Source: an uncultured Blastococcus sp.
GTDB lineage: Bacteria > Actinomycetota > Actinomycetes > Mycobacteriales > Antricoccaceae
Assembly (NCBI GenBank): GCA_946221975.1
Contig: CAMIGT010000126.1
Location: 1-5,474, forward strand
Direction: 5' to 3'
DNA: 5,474 bases
The notes beneath the pieces are model-generated. The model searched no databases, was not told the origin of the DNA, and saw nothing but the letters and a program-made list of their open reading frames with translations. The position numbers were made by a program, and so were the translations under genes. The first letter of the stretch is position 1. The number at the start of each line of letters is the position of its first letter. Positions 1 to 5,474 of this stretch are shown piece by piece.

Positions 1-1138
1 TCGACCACGCCCGCCGCGCAAGGGCCTGACCCTCGGCAGCCTGCACATCGGCCAGGTTGTCGTGTGGCAGGTCGCGCTGCTCGCTTCGGTCGCTGCGCTT
101 GGCCTCCCGGTGGCCTGGACTGCGGCCATTATTGCGCTGAGTGTCGTCGCGGTGGTCCTCACCGCGGTCCCGCTGCGCGGGCGCTGGCTCTATCAGTGGG
201 CAGGTCTCGGTATGCGGTACGCCGCCCGCGGCAGGTCCGGAACGACCAAGCAACGAGAGCTCGATGACCTAGCCGCGCCGGTCGCACGCGGCGCGAGCTT
301 GCAGACCATCGAGATCGATGAGCAGGACTACGGGCTCGTCAGTCACGCGACCGGATACACCGCCGTACTTGAGGCGGTCAAGCCGTTGTCGAGCGGTCAG
401 CTGGCCAGCACGGTCGACCTGCCCGACCTCGACACCTTGATCCCGGCGTACGACCCCGACGAGCCGCCGGTGTCGGTGCAAGTCGTCGTGAGCACGGTGC
501 CGGCACCCGGCTTGCGAGGCGACGACGCGGTGGGGCTGTCGTACCGGGAGCTGACCGAAGGGCTGGTCCCGGCGCAACGCCGCACCTGGATCGCAATCCA
601 AGCGCTGCACACCCCCGATGTGCACAGCGACAGCGATATGCGCAAGGCGCTCATCAACGTGCTGCGGCGGGTCGAGCGCAAGTTGGAAAAGGCCGGCCTG
701 TCAGTGCATGTGCTGCGCAAAACCGACCTCCACGACGAGTTCGGCGCCCTCGTCGACGTCATGGGTGGCCCGCAGGGAGACGGCGCGAAGTACCAGGAAC
801 GCTGGGACCACTGGGCTGTCGGCCAAGCGCTGCACGTCACTTTCCGAATCCTCAACTGGCCAGACCTATCCAACGCAGACGGTGCGGGCCTGATCCAGAG
901 TTTCGCGACCGTACCGGCGCTCTCGGTGACGGTTACTGTCGCCGTGTCGCGCGAGAGTGGCCGCAACGAGCTCGAGGCCGCGGTGCGCGTGGTGGTCCCT
1001 GACCGGGCTACGCTCTCTCGTGCGGTCGACCAGATGGAACGGATCGCGGTCGCCAGCGGCGCCGAGCTGCAGCGCATGGACGGTGAGCACATTTTCGGCG
1101 TCGGGGCCTCCGTGCCGCTCGGCGGTTTTGCTTCCTAG
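1..1138 (+). CDS. eccE: Type VII secretion protein EccE, 5'-truncated by window edge
   Basis: EccE is a peripheral subunit of the ESX (type VII) secretion membrane complex. The reading frame (codons from base 2) is open to the left edge, so the gene begins outside the window; 378 residues are visible. A GTG at 62 is a poor start because it would cut into the first membrane helix and drop conserved-looking residues before it (GLTLG...IGQVVVWQ). Numbering from that GTG, a two-helix hydrophobic hairpin spans about residues 1-37, followed by basic residues. A soluble domain follows, with GLVSHATGYTAVLE (91-104), the family-like RRTWI (173-177; compare NRRTWIVLR in mycobacterial EccE1), an amphipathic helix rich in Arg/Lys (194-210), and the ending DGEHIFGV...PLGG. 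The protein stops at TAG 1136-1138, about where shorter, non-mycobacterial EccE proteins end. The next gene follows after 15 bases in the same frame. The family call rests on recalled motifs, not an alignment. Confidence 0.82.
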   Translation, partial: RPRPPRKGLTLGSLHIGQVVVWQVALLASVAALGLPVAWTAAIIALSVVAVVLTAVPLRGRWLYQWAGLGMRYAARGRSGTTKQRELDDLAAPVARGASLQTIEIDEQDYGLVSHATGYTAVLEAVKPLSSGQLASTVDLPDLDTLIPAYDPDEPPVSVQVVVSTVPAPGLRGDDAVGLSYRELTEGLVPAQRRTWIAIQALHTPDVHSDSDMRKALINVLRRVERKLEKAGLSVHVLRKTDLHDEFGALVDVMGGPQGDGAKYQERWDHWAVGQALHVTFRILNWPDLSNADGAGLIQSFATVPALSVTVTVAVSRESGRNELEAAVRVVVPDRATLSRAVDQMERIAVASGAELQRMDGEHIFGVGASVPLGGFAS

Positions 1139-1141
1139 ATC

Positions 1142-1145
1142 GGAG
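1142..1145 (+). promoter_or_regulatory. Ribosome binding site for the EccE-like second gene
   Basis: GGAG lies 8 bases before the GTG at 1154, just after the eccE stop. It supports translation restart at 1154 rather than readthrough of the TAG, and supports that start over later ones. Confidence 0.6.
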
Positions 1146-1153
1146 ACGGACAC

Positions 1154-1864
1154 GTGCGGCACTACCTGCCGACGCTAATCGGCGTCGCTGAGGCGGACGA
1201 CGCAACGATCAGCGCGCTGCAGATCACCTCCGGTGGCGCCGGCTTCGTCCTCGGCACCACCACCGACGGACGCCAGGTCGTTGTGCAACTTTTCGGACCC
1301 GAGCCGATCAACTACGCGGTCGTCGGCGGCCTCGCGATACGACAGGTGATCGTGTTCCGTGCGCTCGCGCTTGGCGCGCAGATCATCGTCAAGACCCACC
1401 GGCCGCACACGTGGGGCTCGTTCATGCGTATCGCCGGCGGTATGCGCGGTGACCTGCACTGCGTCGCCGAGCTGGGTTCGCTTCCGCCCGCGACTGCGCA
1501 GCGGCCGTTGCTCGCTGTCCTGGACTCCGACTCGTCGCTGGGTAGTGGCCGGCTCGCCGGCGGACCGTGGACGGCGATGATCTCCGCAACCGACCACGCG
1601 ACGCAGTGGAATGCCGATGACCTCGCGCGCGTCGACGTCGTCTTCGCGCAGTCGCTGTCGAGTACGTCGGCCAAGGTCCTCGCCAATGCCCTCAGCCTTC
1701 CGGACAACGGCGCCGGGCTCGTCGGCCTGTCGGATGGACAGTTGTCGCTCGCCGCACGCGGCGCACTGGAGCGGGTCGACGTGACGATGACGGCGACCGA
1801 GCGGTGGATCACCGGCGCCCGCAATCCGCAAGATTCCGACAACGCAGCGCCGGCGGCCATATGA
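1154..1864 (+). CDS. EccE C-terminal-domain-like protein, probable type VII secretion component
   Basis: This 236-residue protein starts at GTG 1154 behind GGAG (1142-1145). It has no membrane segment or signal peptide and looks like a soluble alpha/beta protein. Residues 27-90 carry a pattern that resembles the C-terminal part of mycobacterial EccE1: G-x-AG-x-x-LG, then a strand, then Q-x-x-V-F/V-RA-x-A-x-GA followed by a strand and a Trp/Phe-rich helix (FRALALGAQIIVK, 68-80). Compare VVRAAAAGAMVTV in EccE1. A second beta/alpha region (about 117-219) contains LLAVLDSD (119-126) and ends with a helix/strand stretch RVDVTMTATERWI (207-219). The gene sits 15 bases after eccE, in the same reading frame and clearly the same transcript. 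I infer that it acts with EccE in the ESX membrane complex, either as a separated second EccE domain or as an accessory subunit. The homology is from memory and needs a profile search. Downstream lies a terminator-like hairpin. Confidence 0.72.
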   Translation: MRHYLPTLIGVAEADDATISALQITSGGAGFVLGTTTDGRQVVVQLFGPEPINYAVVGGLAIRQVIVFRALALGAQIIVKTHRPHTWGSFMRIAGGMRGDLHCVAELGSLPPATAQRPLLAVLDSDSSLGSGRLAGGPWTAMISATDHATQWNADDLARVDVVFAQSLSSTSAKVLANALSLPDNGAGLVGLSDGQLSLAARGALERVDVTMTATERWITGARNPQDSDNAAPAAI

Positions 1865-1881
1865 GTTCGCGGTTGCGAGTG

Positions 1882-1907
1882 GCGGCAGCCGCGTCTGCCG
1901 CGCTTTT
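1882..1907 (+). terminator. Candidate terminator hairpin after the EccE genes
   Basis: A perfect 7-bp inverted repeat, GCGGCAG (1882-1888) and CTGCCGC (1895-1901), with a 6-base loop is followed by GC and TTTT (1904-1907). It lies 18 bases after the stop at 1864, between convergent genes, so it fits an intrinsic-type terminator for the plus-strand transcript. The T-run is short, as is common in high-GC actinobacteria. Two further small palindromes overlap its right side (GCGC-TTTT-GCGC, 1900-1911; GCGCT-A-AGCGC, 1908-1918). Confidence 0.5.
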
Positions 1908-1943
1908 GCGCTAAGCGCATGCGGTGACGCGAAGCCGAGCTCG

Positions 1944-2384
1944 TTAGCTTTCGAGTGATGCGGATCGTTCGGCGGCCTCGTCGAGCCCTGCGGTCGAGAG
2001 CAGCGTGATCCGCCGGTGCCGGTCGCGGACCTCCTGCGCCGGGACCGTTACGCGGAAAACCCCTCGTTCGACCTCGTCGTACCCCAGCTCGAGCGCCTTC
2101 GGCCCGTCGCCGTCGGGGTACTCGATGGTCACCGTGTCGACGTCATCGGACAGCACCAGCGCGTCGTTTCCGTTCCACGTGCCGACCTCGTCGCGATAGC
2201 CGACGACCTCACAGTCCGCCATCGCGACAGAACGGGCGTGGCGCCCGGGTGCGACTTCCGTCCACCCGTCGGCGGGGGTATCTCGATATAGCCGCACCTC
2301 GGTGAACGTGACAATGGTGCGCAGCGAGCACGGGTACTCCTCACCGTCAAAGCGGGCGAAGTAGCCCGCGAGGCTGTCGGTCAC
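1944..2384 (-). CDS. Hypothetical protein, 146 residues, second gene of the sseB operon
   Basis: I do not recognise this family. The frame extends to 2432, but the best start is GTG at 2384. It overlaps the TGA stop of the upstream sseB-like gene as GTGA and has GAGGA (complement of 2391-2395) six bases before it, so the two are probably translationally coupled. The 146-residue product is acidic, has no signal peptide or membrane helix, and appears rich in beta strands: alternating patterns at about 21-34 (LRTIVTFTEVRLYR), 74-88 (DALVLSDDVDTVTIE) and 108-115 (GVFRVTVP). Two cysteines are present (19 and 58). The C-terminal 30 residues are charged and probably helical. It ends at TAA 1944-1946, convergent with the EccE genes. 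Given its place it may be a partner of the SseB-family protein; this is inference only. Confidence 0.72.
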   Translation of the reverse strand: MTDSLAGYFARFDGEEYPCSLRTIVTFTEVRLYRDTPADGWTEVAPGRHARSVAMADCEVVGYRDEVGTWNGNDALVLSDDVDTVTIEYPDGDGPKALELGYDEVERGVFRVTVPAQEVRDRHRRITLLSTAGLDEAAERSASLES

Positions 2385-3358
2385 GAGTCGTCCTCGATGA
2401 GTTGTAGTAGTTCGTCGCGCTGCGCGACCCACTCTACGTGCAGCCCGGCCGGCACCTCGTCAAGGTCGCTTGCGCGAACGATCGCGAGCCATCGGTCAGC
2501 GTCGCCGGAGAACACCGCAACGCGACGGTAGTCACCGTCGGGGCGGAGCTCGCCGATCTCCGCGGCATCGGGCAGCACGATCCCGTTGACTTTGTACTCA
2601 GCGACGATCGAGTTAGGGTGCGGCGCCATTCCGAGCCCGACGAAGGGCGCTGGCTCGATCACCCACCCGGCGGTCGCGGCTCGCTGCTGCTCGTCGCGGC
2701 CGCCAAACGGCACACGATATAACTCGTTCCCGACGGCATACCAGCGCAGCAGACGCAACGACCCCTGTTCGGTGAGGTAGGGCGCGTGGTCGTAGATGCC
2801 GCACGCGTTCAGCATTGCGTCCGGTGTCTGGAAGCGGGTGGTGTCCATCGACTTCTGGACATACCCCGATATCCGGTTGGCAGTGTCGGTGAGCACGGCG
2901 GCGGTCTCGTCGATGCGCAGCGGCTTCTGCACAATGGGAATTGGTAGATCTGGCGTCGCGTAACGCTGCATGTCGAGGTCGGGGCAGGCCAGACGACCGA
3001 CGTACCCCGATTCGAACTCGAACTGCAGCGGCGTGCCCGGGTTGATCGACAAGATCCACGTGTTGTCCGGCCAACCCGAGCAGAGGTGGGCCATCGAGGT
3101 GCGCTGACCGTACGTGGCTCGACCGCCGGAGACCTCCTGCATCAGGGCAACCGACGTGAACGCGATAATCGCGACTCGACCGTCCGGCGTCGTGATCGTC
3201 GGCCACACGACCGGCTCGCGACCTTCGTGCATTGCGTCGGTAATCGGCAGCACAAACTCCGACTGCCGAAGCGCTGCGACACACTTATCCTGCTCACCGT
3301 TGTGGAGCGCGATGGCGAGGTTGCGTTCGAGCTCGGATAGGGTCTGCTCGCCGGACAT
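2381..3358 (-). CDS. SseB-family protein
   Basis: A 325-residue cytosolic-looking protein starting at ATG 3356-3358. Residues about 8-125 match the SseB N-terminal domain pattern: an N-terminal helix (LSELERNLAIALHNG), a strand with FVLPI (35-39), VVWPTITTPDGRVAIIAFTS (50-69) and the hallmark ILSINPGTPLQFEF (102-115). SseB was named in E. coli for enhanced serine sensitivity and its biochemical role is unknown; relatives are common in actinobacteria. The remaining 200 residues include a helix/strand region (about 150-225) and a C-terminal section with YRRVAVFSGDADRWLAIV (277-294) that I cannot assign. The ribosome binding site is weak (AGG, 8 bases upstream) and falls within a hairpin (3362-3379), so translation may be modulated. 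It is the first gene of a two-gene operon and overlaps the next by 4 bases. It has one rare TTA leucine codon (Leu213, at 2720-2722). It lies on the opposite strand inside the secretion locus, so a role in secretion is suggestive only. Confidence 0.75.
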   Translation of the reverse strand: MSGEQTLSELERNLAIALHNGEQDKCVAALRQSEFVLPITDAMHEGREPVVWPTITTPDGRVAIIAFTSVALMQEVSGGRATYGQRTSMAHLCSGWPDNTWILSINPGTPLQFEFESGYVGRLACPDLDMQRYATPDLPIPIVQKPLRIDETAAVLTDTANRISGYVQKSMDTTRFQTPDAMLNACGIYDHAPYLTEQGSLRLLRWYAVGNELYRVPFGGRDEQQRAATAGWVIEPAPFVGLGMAPHPNSIVAEYKVNGIVLPDAAEIGELRPDGDYRRVAVFSGDADRWLAIVRASDLDEVPAGLHVEWVAQRDELLQLIEDDS

Positions 3359-3361
3359 GCA

Positions 3362-3379
3362 GCCAGCCTATCGGCTGGC
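3362..3379. repeat. Inverted repeat beside the sseB start codon
   Basis: GCCAGCC (3362-3368), loop TATC, GGCTGGC (3373-3379): a perfect 7-bp stem. In the leftward mRNA it ends 3 bases before the ATG at 3358 and covers the weak AGG ribosome site, so it could reduce translation initiation; as DNA it could be an operator. Function is inferred from position only. Confidence 0.5.
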
Positions 3380-3441
3380 CTAATGCAGCGTTTCGAAGAC
3401 GGTGGCCGGTTGGCGTGCCCCCTTGCAATAATCGAGAACGC

Positions 3442-3464
3442 TGGCCGGGCGGCTCGCCCGGTCA
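3442..3464. repeat. Inverted repeat upstream of the beta-helix AAA+ gene
   Basis: TGGCCGGGCG (3442-3451), loop GCT, and CGCCCGGTCA (3455-3464) form a 10-bp stem with one G-T mismatch; the inner 7 bp are perfect. It ends 30 bases before the ATG at 3495. There is no T-run, so it is not a typical terminator. It could be an operator or a 5' leader hairpin. Confidence 0.5.
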
Positions 3465-3494
3465 ACTCGGCCGTGTATCGAGCAGAGTGGGGAC

Positions 3495-5195
3495 ATGTCT
3501 CAGACGATCGAAGTCGACCCGAACCGTCCGGGCAGCTATGTCACGATCAGCGAAGCGGTCGCTGAGGCGCCGTCCGGCGCCACGATTTCGATCGCGCCCG
3601 GCGAGTACGCCGAGTCGATTGATGCGACGGGTCGTGAGTTGACCCTCAAGGCGAGTACGCCGCCGCCGGACGATTTCGAGGCCGAGGGGCCCCGGGTCCG
3701 CATCACTGGTGGCGACGACTGGGCACCGACCATTCAGTCGTTAAGCGGCTCGCTCACCCTCGACGGGCTGAGCATCTACTCGAAGGAAAGTGACGCGGTC
3801 CGGGTCGCCGACATCAAGTTCACGGCCACTGCAACCGCGTTCACCTCCGACTACGCGACCGGGCTGCGGCTTGGTGACCGCAGCGATGTTTCGGTCTCGA
3901 AGTGCCGGATCGAGAAGTCGCAGCAGGGGCTCGTCGTAGAAGACGCCACGGGCGTGGTCGACGACTGCCAGATCCGTGCCTCCAGCGACGACGCGGTCAT
4001 CGTGCGACTTGGCGCGACCTTGACGCTGCGAAACTGTCACATTGACGACTCGGGCAACCGCGGGGCCTACATCTACCAGTCCGCGAAGCCGACGTTCGAA
4101 GGCTGCGAGATCTCCCGCTCGCGCAGCGAGGGAGTGCTCGTCTCGCAAGGTGCCGCCCCGAACCTGAGCCTCTGCAAGATCTCTGACGCGGCAGGGTCAG
4201 GCATCAAGTTTGAGCCCGGAACCAGCGGGTCGGTGACGAACTGCCAGGTTGAGCGCAGCGCCGCACCACCGATCGATATTGCTGACGATGCCGACGTGAC
4301 GGTCAGTGATGCGAAGGCAAAGTCGGCCGGGCTCGGGGCCGTGGAGGCCCCGAAGGGCGACCCGGAGAAGGTCGATGAACTGCTCGCCGAGCTCGACGCG
4401 ATGGTCGGACTCGAGGGTGTGAAAGCCGAGGTACGCGCGATCATCGACGAGATTCAAGTCAACGAGTGGCGCCGCAGCGCCGGGCTGAATATCGGCGACA
4501 CCTCCAACCATCTCATCTTCGCCGGCGCGCCGGGTACCGGTAAGACGACGGTCGCTCGGATCTACGGGAAGCTGCTGGCTGCGCTCGGCGTACTGCCTGG
4601 GGGACCGTTGAAGGAGGTGTCGCGCCGCGACCTCGTCGGTCAGTACATCGGCCACACCGCCGAGAAGACGGCGGCGGTCTTCGACGAGGCCAAGGGTGGG
4701 GTGGTGTTCCTCGACGAGGCCTACACGCTCACTCGCCAGGCGGGCTCCGGCGGCAACGACTTCGGTCAGGAAGCAGTCGACATGATCGTGAAGCTGATGG
4801 AGGACATGCGCAGCGACATCGCGGTGATCGCGGCCGGCTACACGACCGAGATGCGTGACTTCCTCGATGCCAACCCCGGCCTGGCCTCACGCTTCGTCAA
4901 GACGATCGAGTTCGAGAACTACTCCGCGGACGATCTGACGCTGATCATCTCGCGAATGATGTCCTCGGGCGACTACGAGGTTGGCCCGGGCGCCGAAGAG
5001 CTGCTGCATAGGCACTTCGAGGCGGTGCCGCGAGACGAGAACTTCGGCAATGCGCGTGATGCGCGCAAGCTCTTCGAGAAGTTGCGCAAGGTACAGTCGC
5101 AGCGGCTGCGGACGCTTGGCGCGCGCCCCGAGCTCAGCCAGCTGATCACCATCACCGCCGACGACGTATCGGTAGCCACGACGACCGCGGACTAG
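3495..5195 (+). CDS. Right-handed beta-helix / AAA+ ATPase fusion (EccA/CbbX-like)
   Basis: A 566-residue cytosolic-looking protein starting at ATG 3495, with GTGGGG just upstream. Residues about 10-275 form a right-handed parallel beta-helix (pectate-lyase-like) domain. It opens with a typical entry motif (YVTISEAVAEAPSGATISIAPGEY, in part 15-38) and then has short rungs with Cys at 137, 158, 181, 204, 227 and 250. After a linker (about 276-292), an AAA+ module of the CbbX/SpoVK/EccA type follows. It has Walker A GAPGTGKT (344-351), aromatic pore-loop residues QYIG (383-386), Walker B VVFLDEA (403-409), a sensor-1 region IAVIAAGY (442-449), an arginine finger in NPGLASRF (460-467), and GNARDARKLFE (518-528) in the sensor-2 region. 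All key ATPase residues appear present. ESX EccA proteins pair this ATPase with an N-terminal TPR domain; here a beta-helix replaces it. From its place near eccE I infer an EccA-like role, with the beta-helix as recognition platform. It contains one TTA codon (Leu83). Confidence 0.88.
   Translation: MSQTIEVDPNRPGSYVTISEAVAEAPSGATISIAPGEYAESIDATGRELTLKASTPPPDDFEAEGPRVRITGGDDWAPTIQSLSGSLTLDGLSIYSKESDAVRVADIKFTATATAFTSDYATGLRLGDRSDVSVSKCRIEKSQQGLVVEDATGVVDDCQIRASSDDAVIVRLGATLTLRNCHIDDSGNRGAYIYQSAKPTFEGCEISRSRSEGVLVSQGAAPNLSLCKISDAAGSGIKFEPGTSGSVTNCQVERSAAPPIDIADDADVTVSDAKAKSAGLGAVEAPKGDPEKVDELLAELDAMVGLEGVKAEVRAIIDEIQVNEWRRSAGLNIGDTSNHLIFAGAPGTGKTTVARIYGKLLAALGVLPGGPLKEVSRRDLVGQYIGHTAEKTAAVFDEAKGGVVFLDEAYTLTRQAGSGGNDFGQEAVDMIVKLMEDMRSDIAVIAAGYTTEMRDFLDANPGLASRFVKTIEFENYSADDLTLIISRMMSSGDYEVGPGAEELLHRHFEAVPRDENFGNARDARKLFEKLRKVQSQRLRTLGARPELSQLITITADDVSVATTTAD
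3885..4271 (+). repeat. Tandem 23-residue beta-helix rungs with cysteine ladder (protein-level repeat)
   Basis: Residues about 131-259 of the ATPase fusion contain six successive rungs, each with the pattern C-x-[IV]-x-x-[SA]. The cysteines lie at 137, 158, 181, 204, 227 and 250, so the spacing is 21 once and then exactly 23 four times. These are the only cysteines in the protein. The DNA of the copies is diverged, so this is structural repetition rather than a recent duplication. Confidence 0.8.
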
Positions 5196-5474
5196 CCCTG
5201 AGCGAGTGCCTGCTGGTACTCGTTAGAAATCTGGCGGTACGTGTCGCGCACGACGGCGAGCCGACTCGGGCGGAACCGTCCGGGCTCGGTCGCCAGGAAG
5301 TGCTGTGAGTCGGCGCTGGTGAGCGAACTTGGCTCGAGCTGGTCGGCGTCGGGTACGGCGAACATCAGAGCCTGTTCCATCGCCTCGGTCGCGACCCCCA
5401 GGCGGTGGGCGGCTGCTCGGAGCTCGGCCGGATCGGCCGGCGGACTGGGCGGCACCGATGCGGCGTAACGGTCG
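5192..5474 (-). CDS. Hypothetical helical protein, 3' part only (start beyond window)
   Basis: The minus-strand frame is open to the right edge, giving 93 visible C-terminal residues. A GTG at 5453-5455 has no purine-rich ribosome site before it, and the frame continues upstream (DRYAAS then the GTG codon), so the real start is probably outside. The visible part has a Pro/Ala-rich stretch (PPSPPADPAE), a helix (ELRAAAHRLGVATEAMEQAL), a polar middle and a C-terminal helix (VVRDTYRQISNEYQQALAQG). Third codon positions are GC-rich, which supports coding on this strand. No membrane segment, cysteine or YxxxD/E export motif is visible. I do not recognise the family. A helical ESX-substrate-like or accessory protein would fit the neighbourhood, but this is a guess. 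Its TAG stop overlaps that of the convergent ATPase gene. Confidence 0.62.
   Translation of the reverse strand, partial: DRYAASVPPSPPADPAELRAAAHRLGVATEAMEQALMFAVPDADQLEPSSLTSADSQHFLATEPGRFRPSRLAVVRDTYRQISNEYQQALAQG

Larger units (their letters stand above)
3359..3494. promoter_or_regulatory. Divergent intergenic region, presumed promoters for both flanking genes
   Basis: These 136 bases separate the starts of the sseB-like gene (leftward) and the beta-helix AAA+ gene (rightward), so they should hold both promoters. An AT-richer patch (TTGCAATAATC, 3423-3433) is the only plausible -10-like element I see, usable in either direction, but no well-spaced -35 partner is visible. Two perfect inverted repeats flank it (listed separately). 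I do not assign a transcription start. Confidence 0.5.

Noticed and set aside
62..64. GTG at 62 as the eccE start
   Set aside because: The frame is open to the window edge and the preceding residues continue the first membrane helix and match the usual EccE N-terminal pattern, so the true start is upstream.
397..1092. Long minus-strand open frame opposite eccE
   Set aside because: Low-complexity Ser/Arg/Thr-rich translation typical of a GC-rich antisense shadow; the plus strand shows clear EccE motifs.
1175..1920. Long minus-strand frames opposite the EccE-like second gene
   Set aside because: Arg-rich, no recognisable motifs; shadows of the plus-strand gene, which has a ribosome site and operon context.
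2385..2432. Longer start (2432) for the 146-residue protein
   Set aside because: It would add 16 basic residues overlapping the sseB coding end; the GTG at 2384 has a good ribosome site and the typical GTGA coupling overlap.
2613..3284. Minus-strand alternative frame inside the sseB-like gene
   Set aside because: Arg/Ala-rich frame-shifted translation; the main frame carries SseB motifs throughout.
3409..3432. Sigma-70-like promoter TTGGCG ... AATAAT
   Set aside because: The spacing is only about 11 bases, too short for a normal promoter.
5192..5260. Type VII export motif (YxxxD/E) near the C-terminus of the right-edge protein
   Set aside because: Tyr residues are present (TYRQISNEYQQAL) but none has Asp or Glu at the +4 position.
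1..5474. CRISPR array, tRNA/rRNA genes, insertion sequence or prophage parts
   Set aside because: No direct repeat arrays, RNA gene signatures, transposase motifs or terminal inverted repeats were seen; nearly all of the window is coding.

Overview
The window looks like part of a type VII secretion (ESX) locus from a high-GC actinobacterium. The evidence is the strong G/C preference at third codon positions, GTG starts, an EccE-type membrane protein at the left edge and an EccA/CbbX-type AAA+ ATPase in the right half. Base composition looks clearly GC-rich but not as extreme as in typical Streptomyces. I cannot name the genus.

Layout. (1) Positions 1-1864, plus strand: the 3' part of eccE (its start lies left of the window), then after 15 bases a second gene in the same reading frame. 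That second gene resembles the C-terminal domain of mycobacterial EccE. The two may be a split EccE. (2) Positions 1865-1943: a short convergent intergenic gap with a terminator-like hairpin and overlapping palindromes. (3) Positions 1944-3358, minus strand: a two-gene operon encoding an SseB-family protein (first gene) and an unrecognised 146-residue protein. They are coupled by a GTGA start/stop overlap. (4) Positions 3359-3494: a divergent promoter region with two perfect inverted repeats. (5) Positions 3495-5195, plus strand: a 566-residue protein with an N-terminal right-handed beta-helix and a C-terminal AAA+ ATPase of the CbbX/SpoVK/EccA type. (6) Positions 5192-5474, minus strand: the 3' end of an unrecognised helical protein whose stop codon overlaps that of the ATPase on a shared CTAG.

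How they may work together. EccE is a peripheral component of the ESX membrane channel (EccB-EccC-EccD-EccE). EccA is the cytosolic AAA+ ATPase that acts on substrates or chaperones. Here the EccA position is filled by an ATPase whose usual N-terminal TPR domain is replaced by a beta-helix with a regular cysteine ladder. The SseB pair sits on the opposite strand between the two. Its job is unknown; it could be regulatory, chaperone-like or protective. The most unusual points are the beta-helix-AAA+ fusion with all six cysteines on a near-23-residue period, and the two-gene EccE separated by one in-frame TAG.
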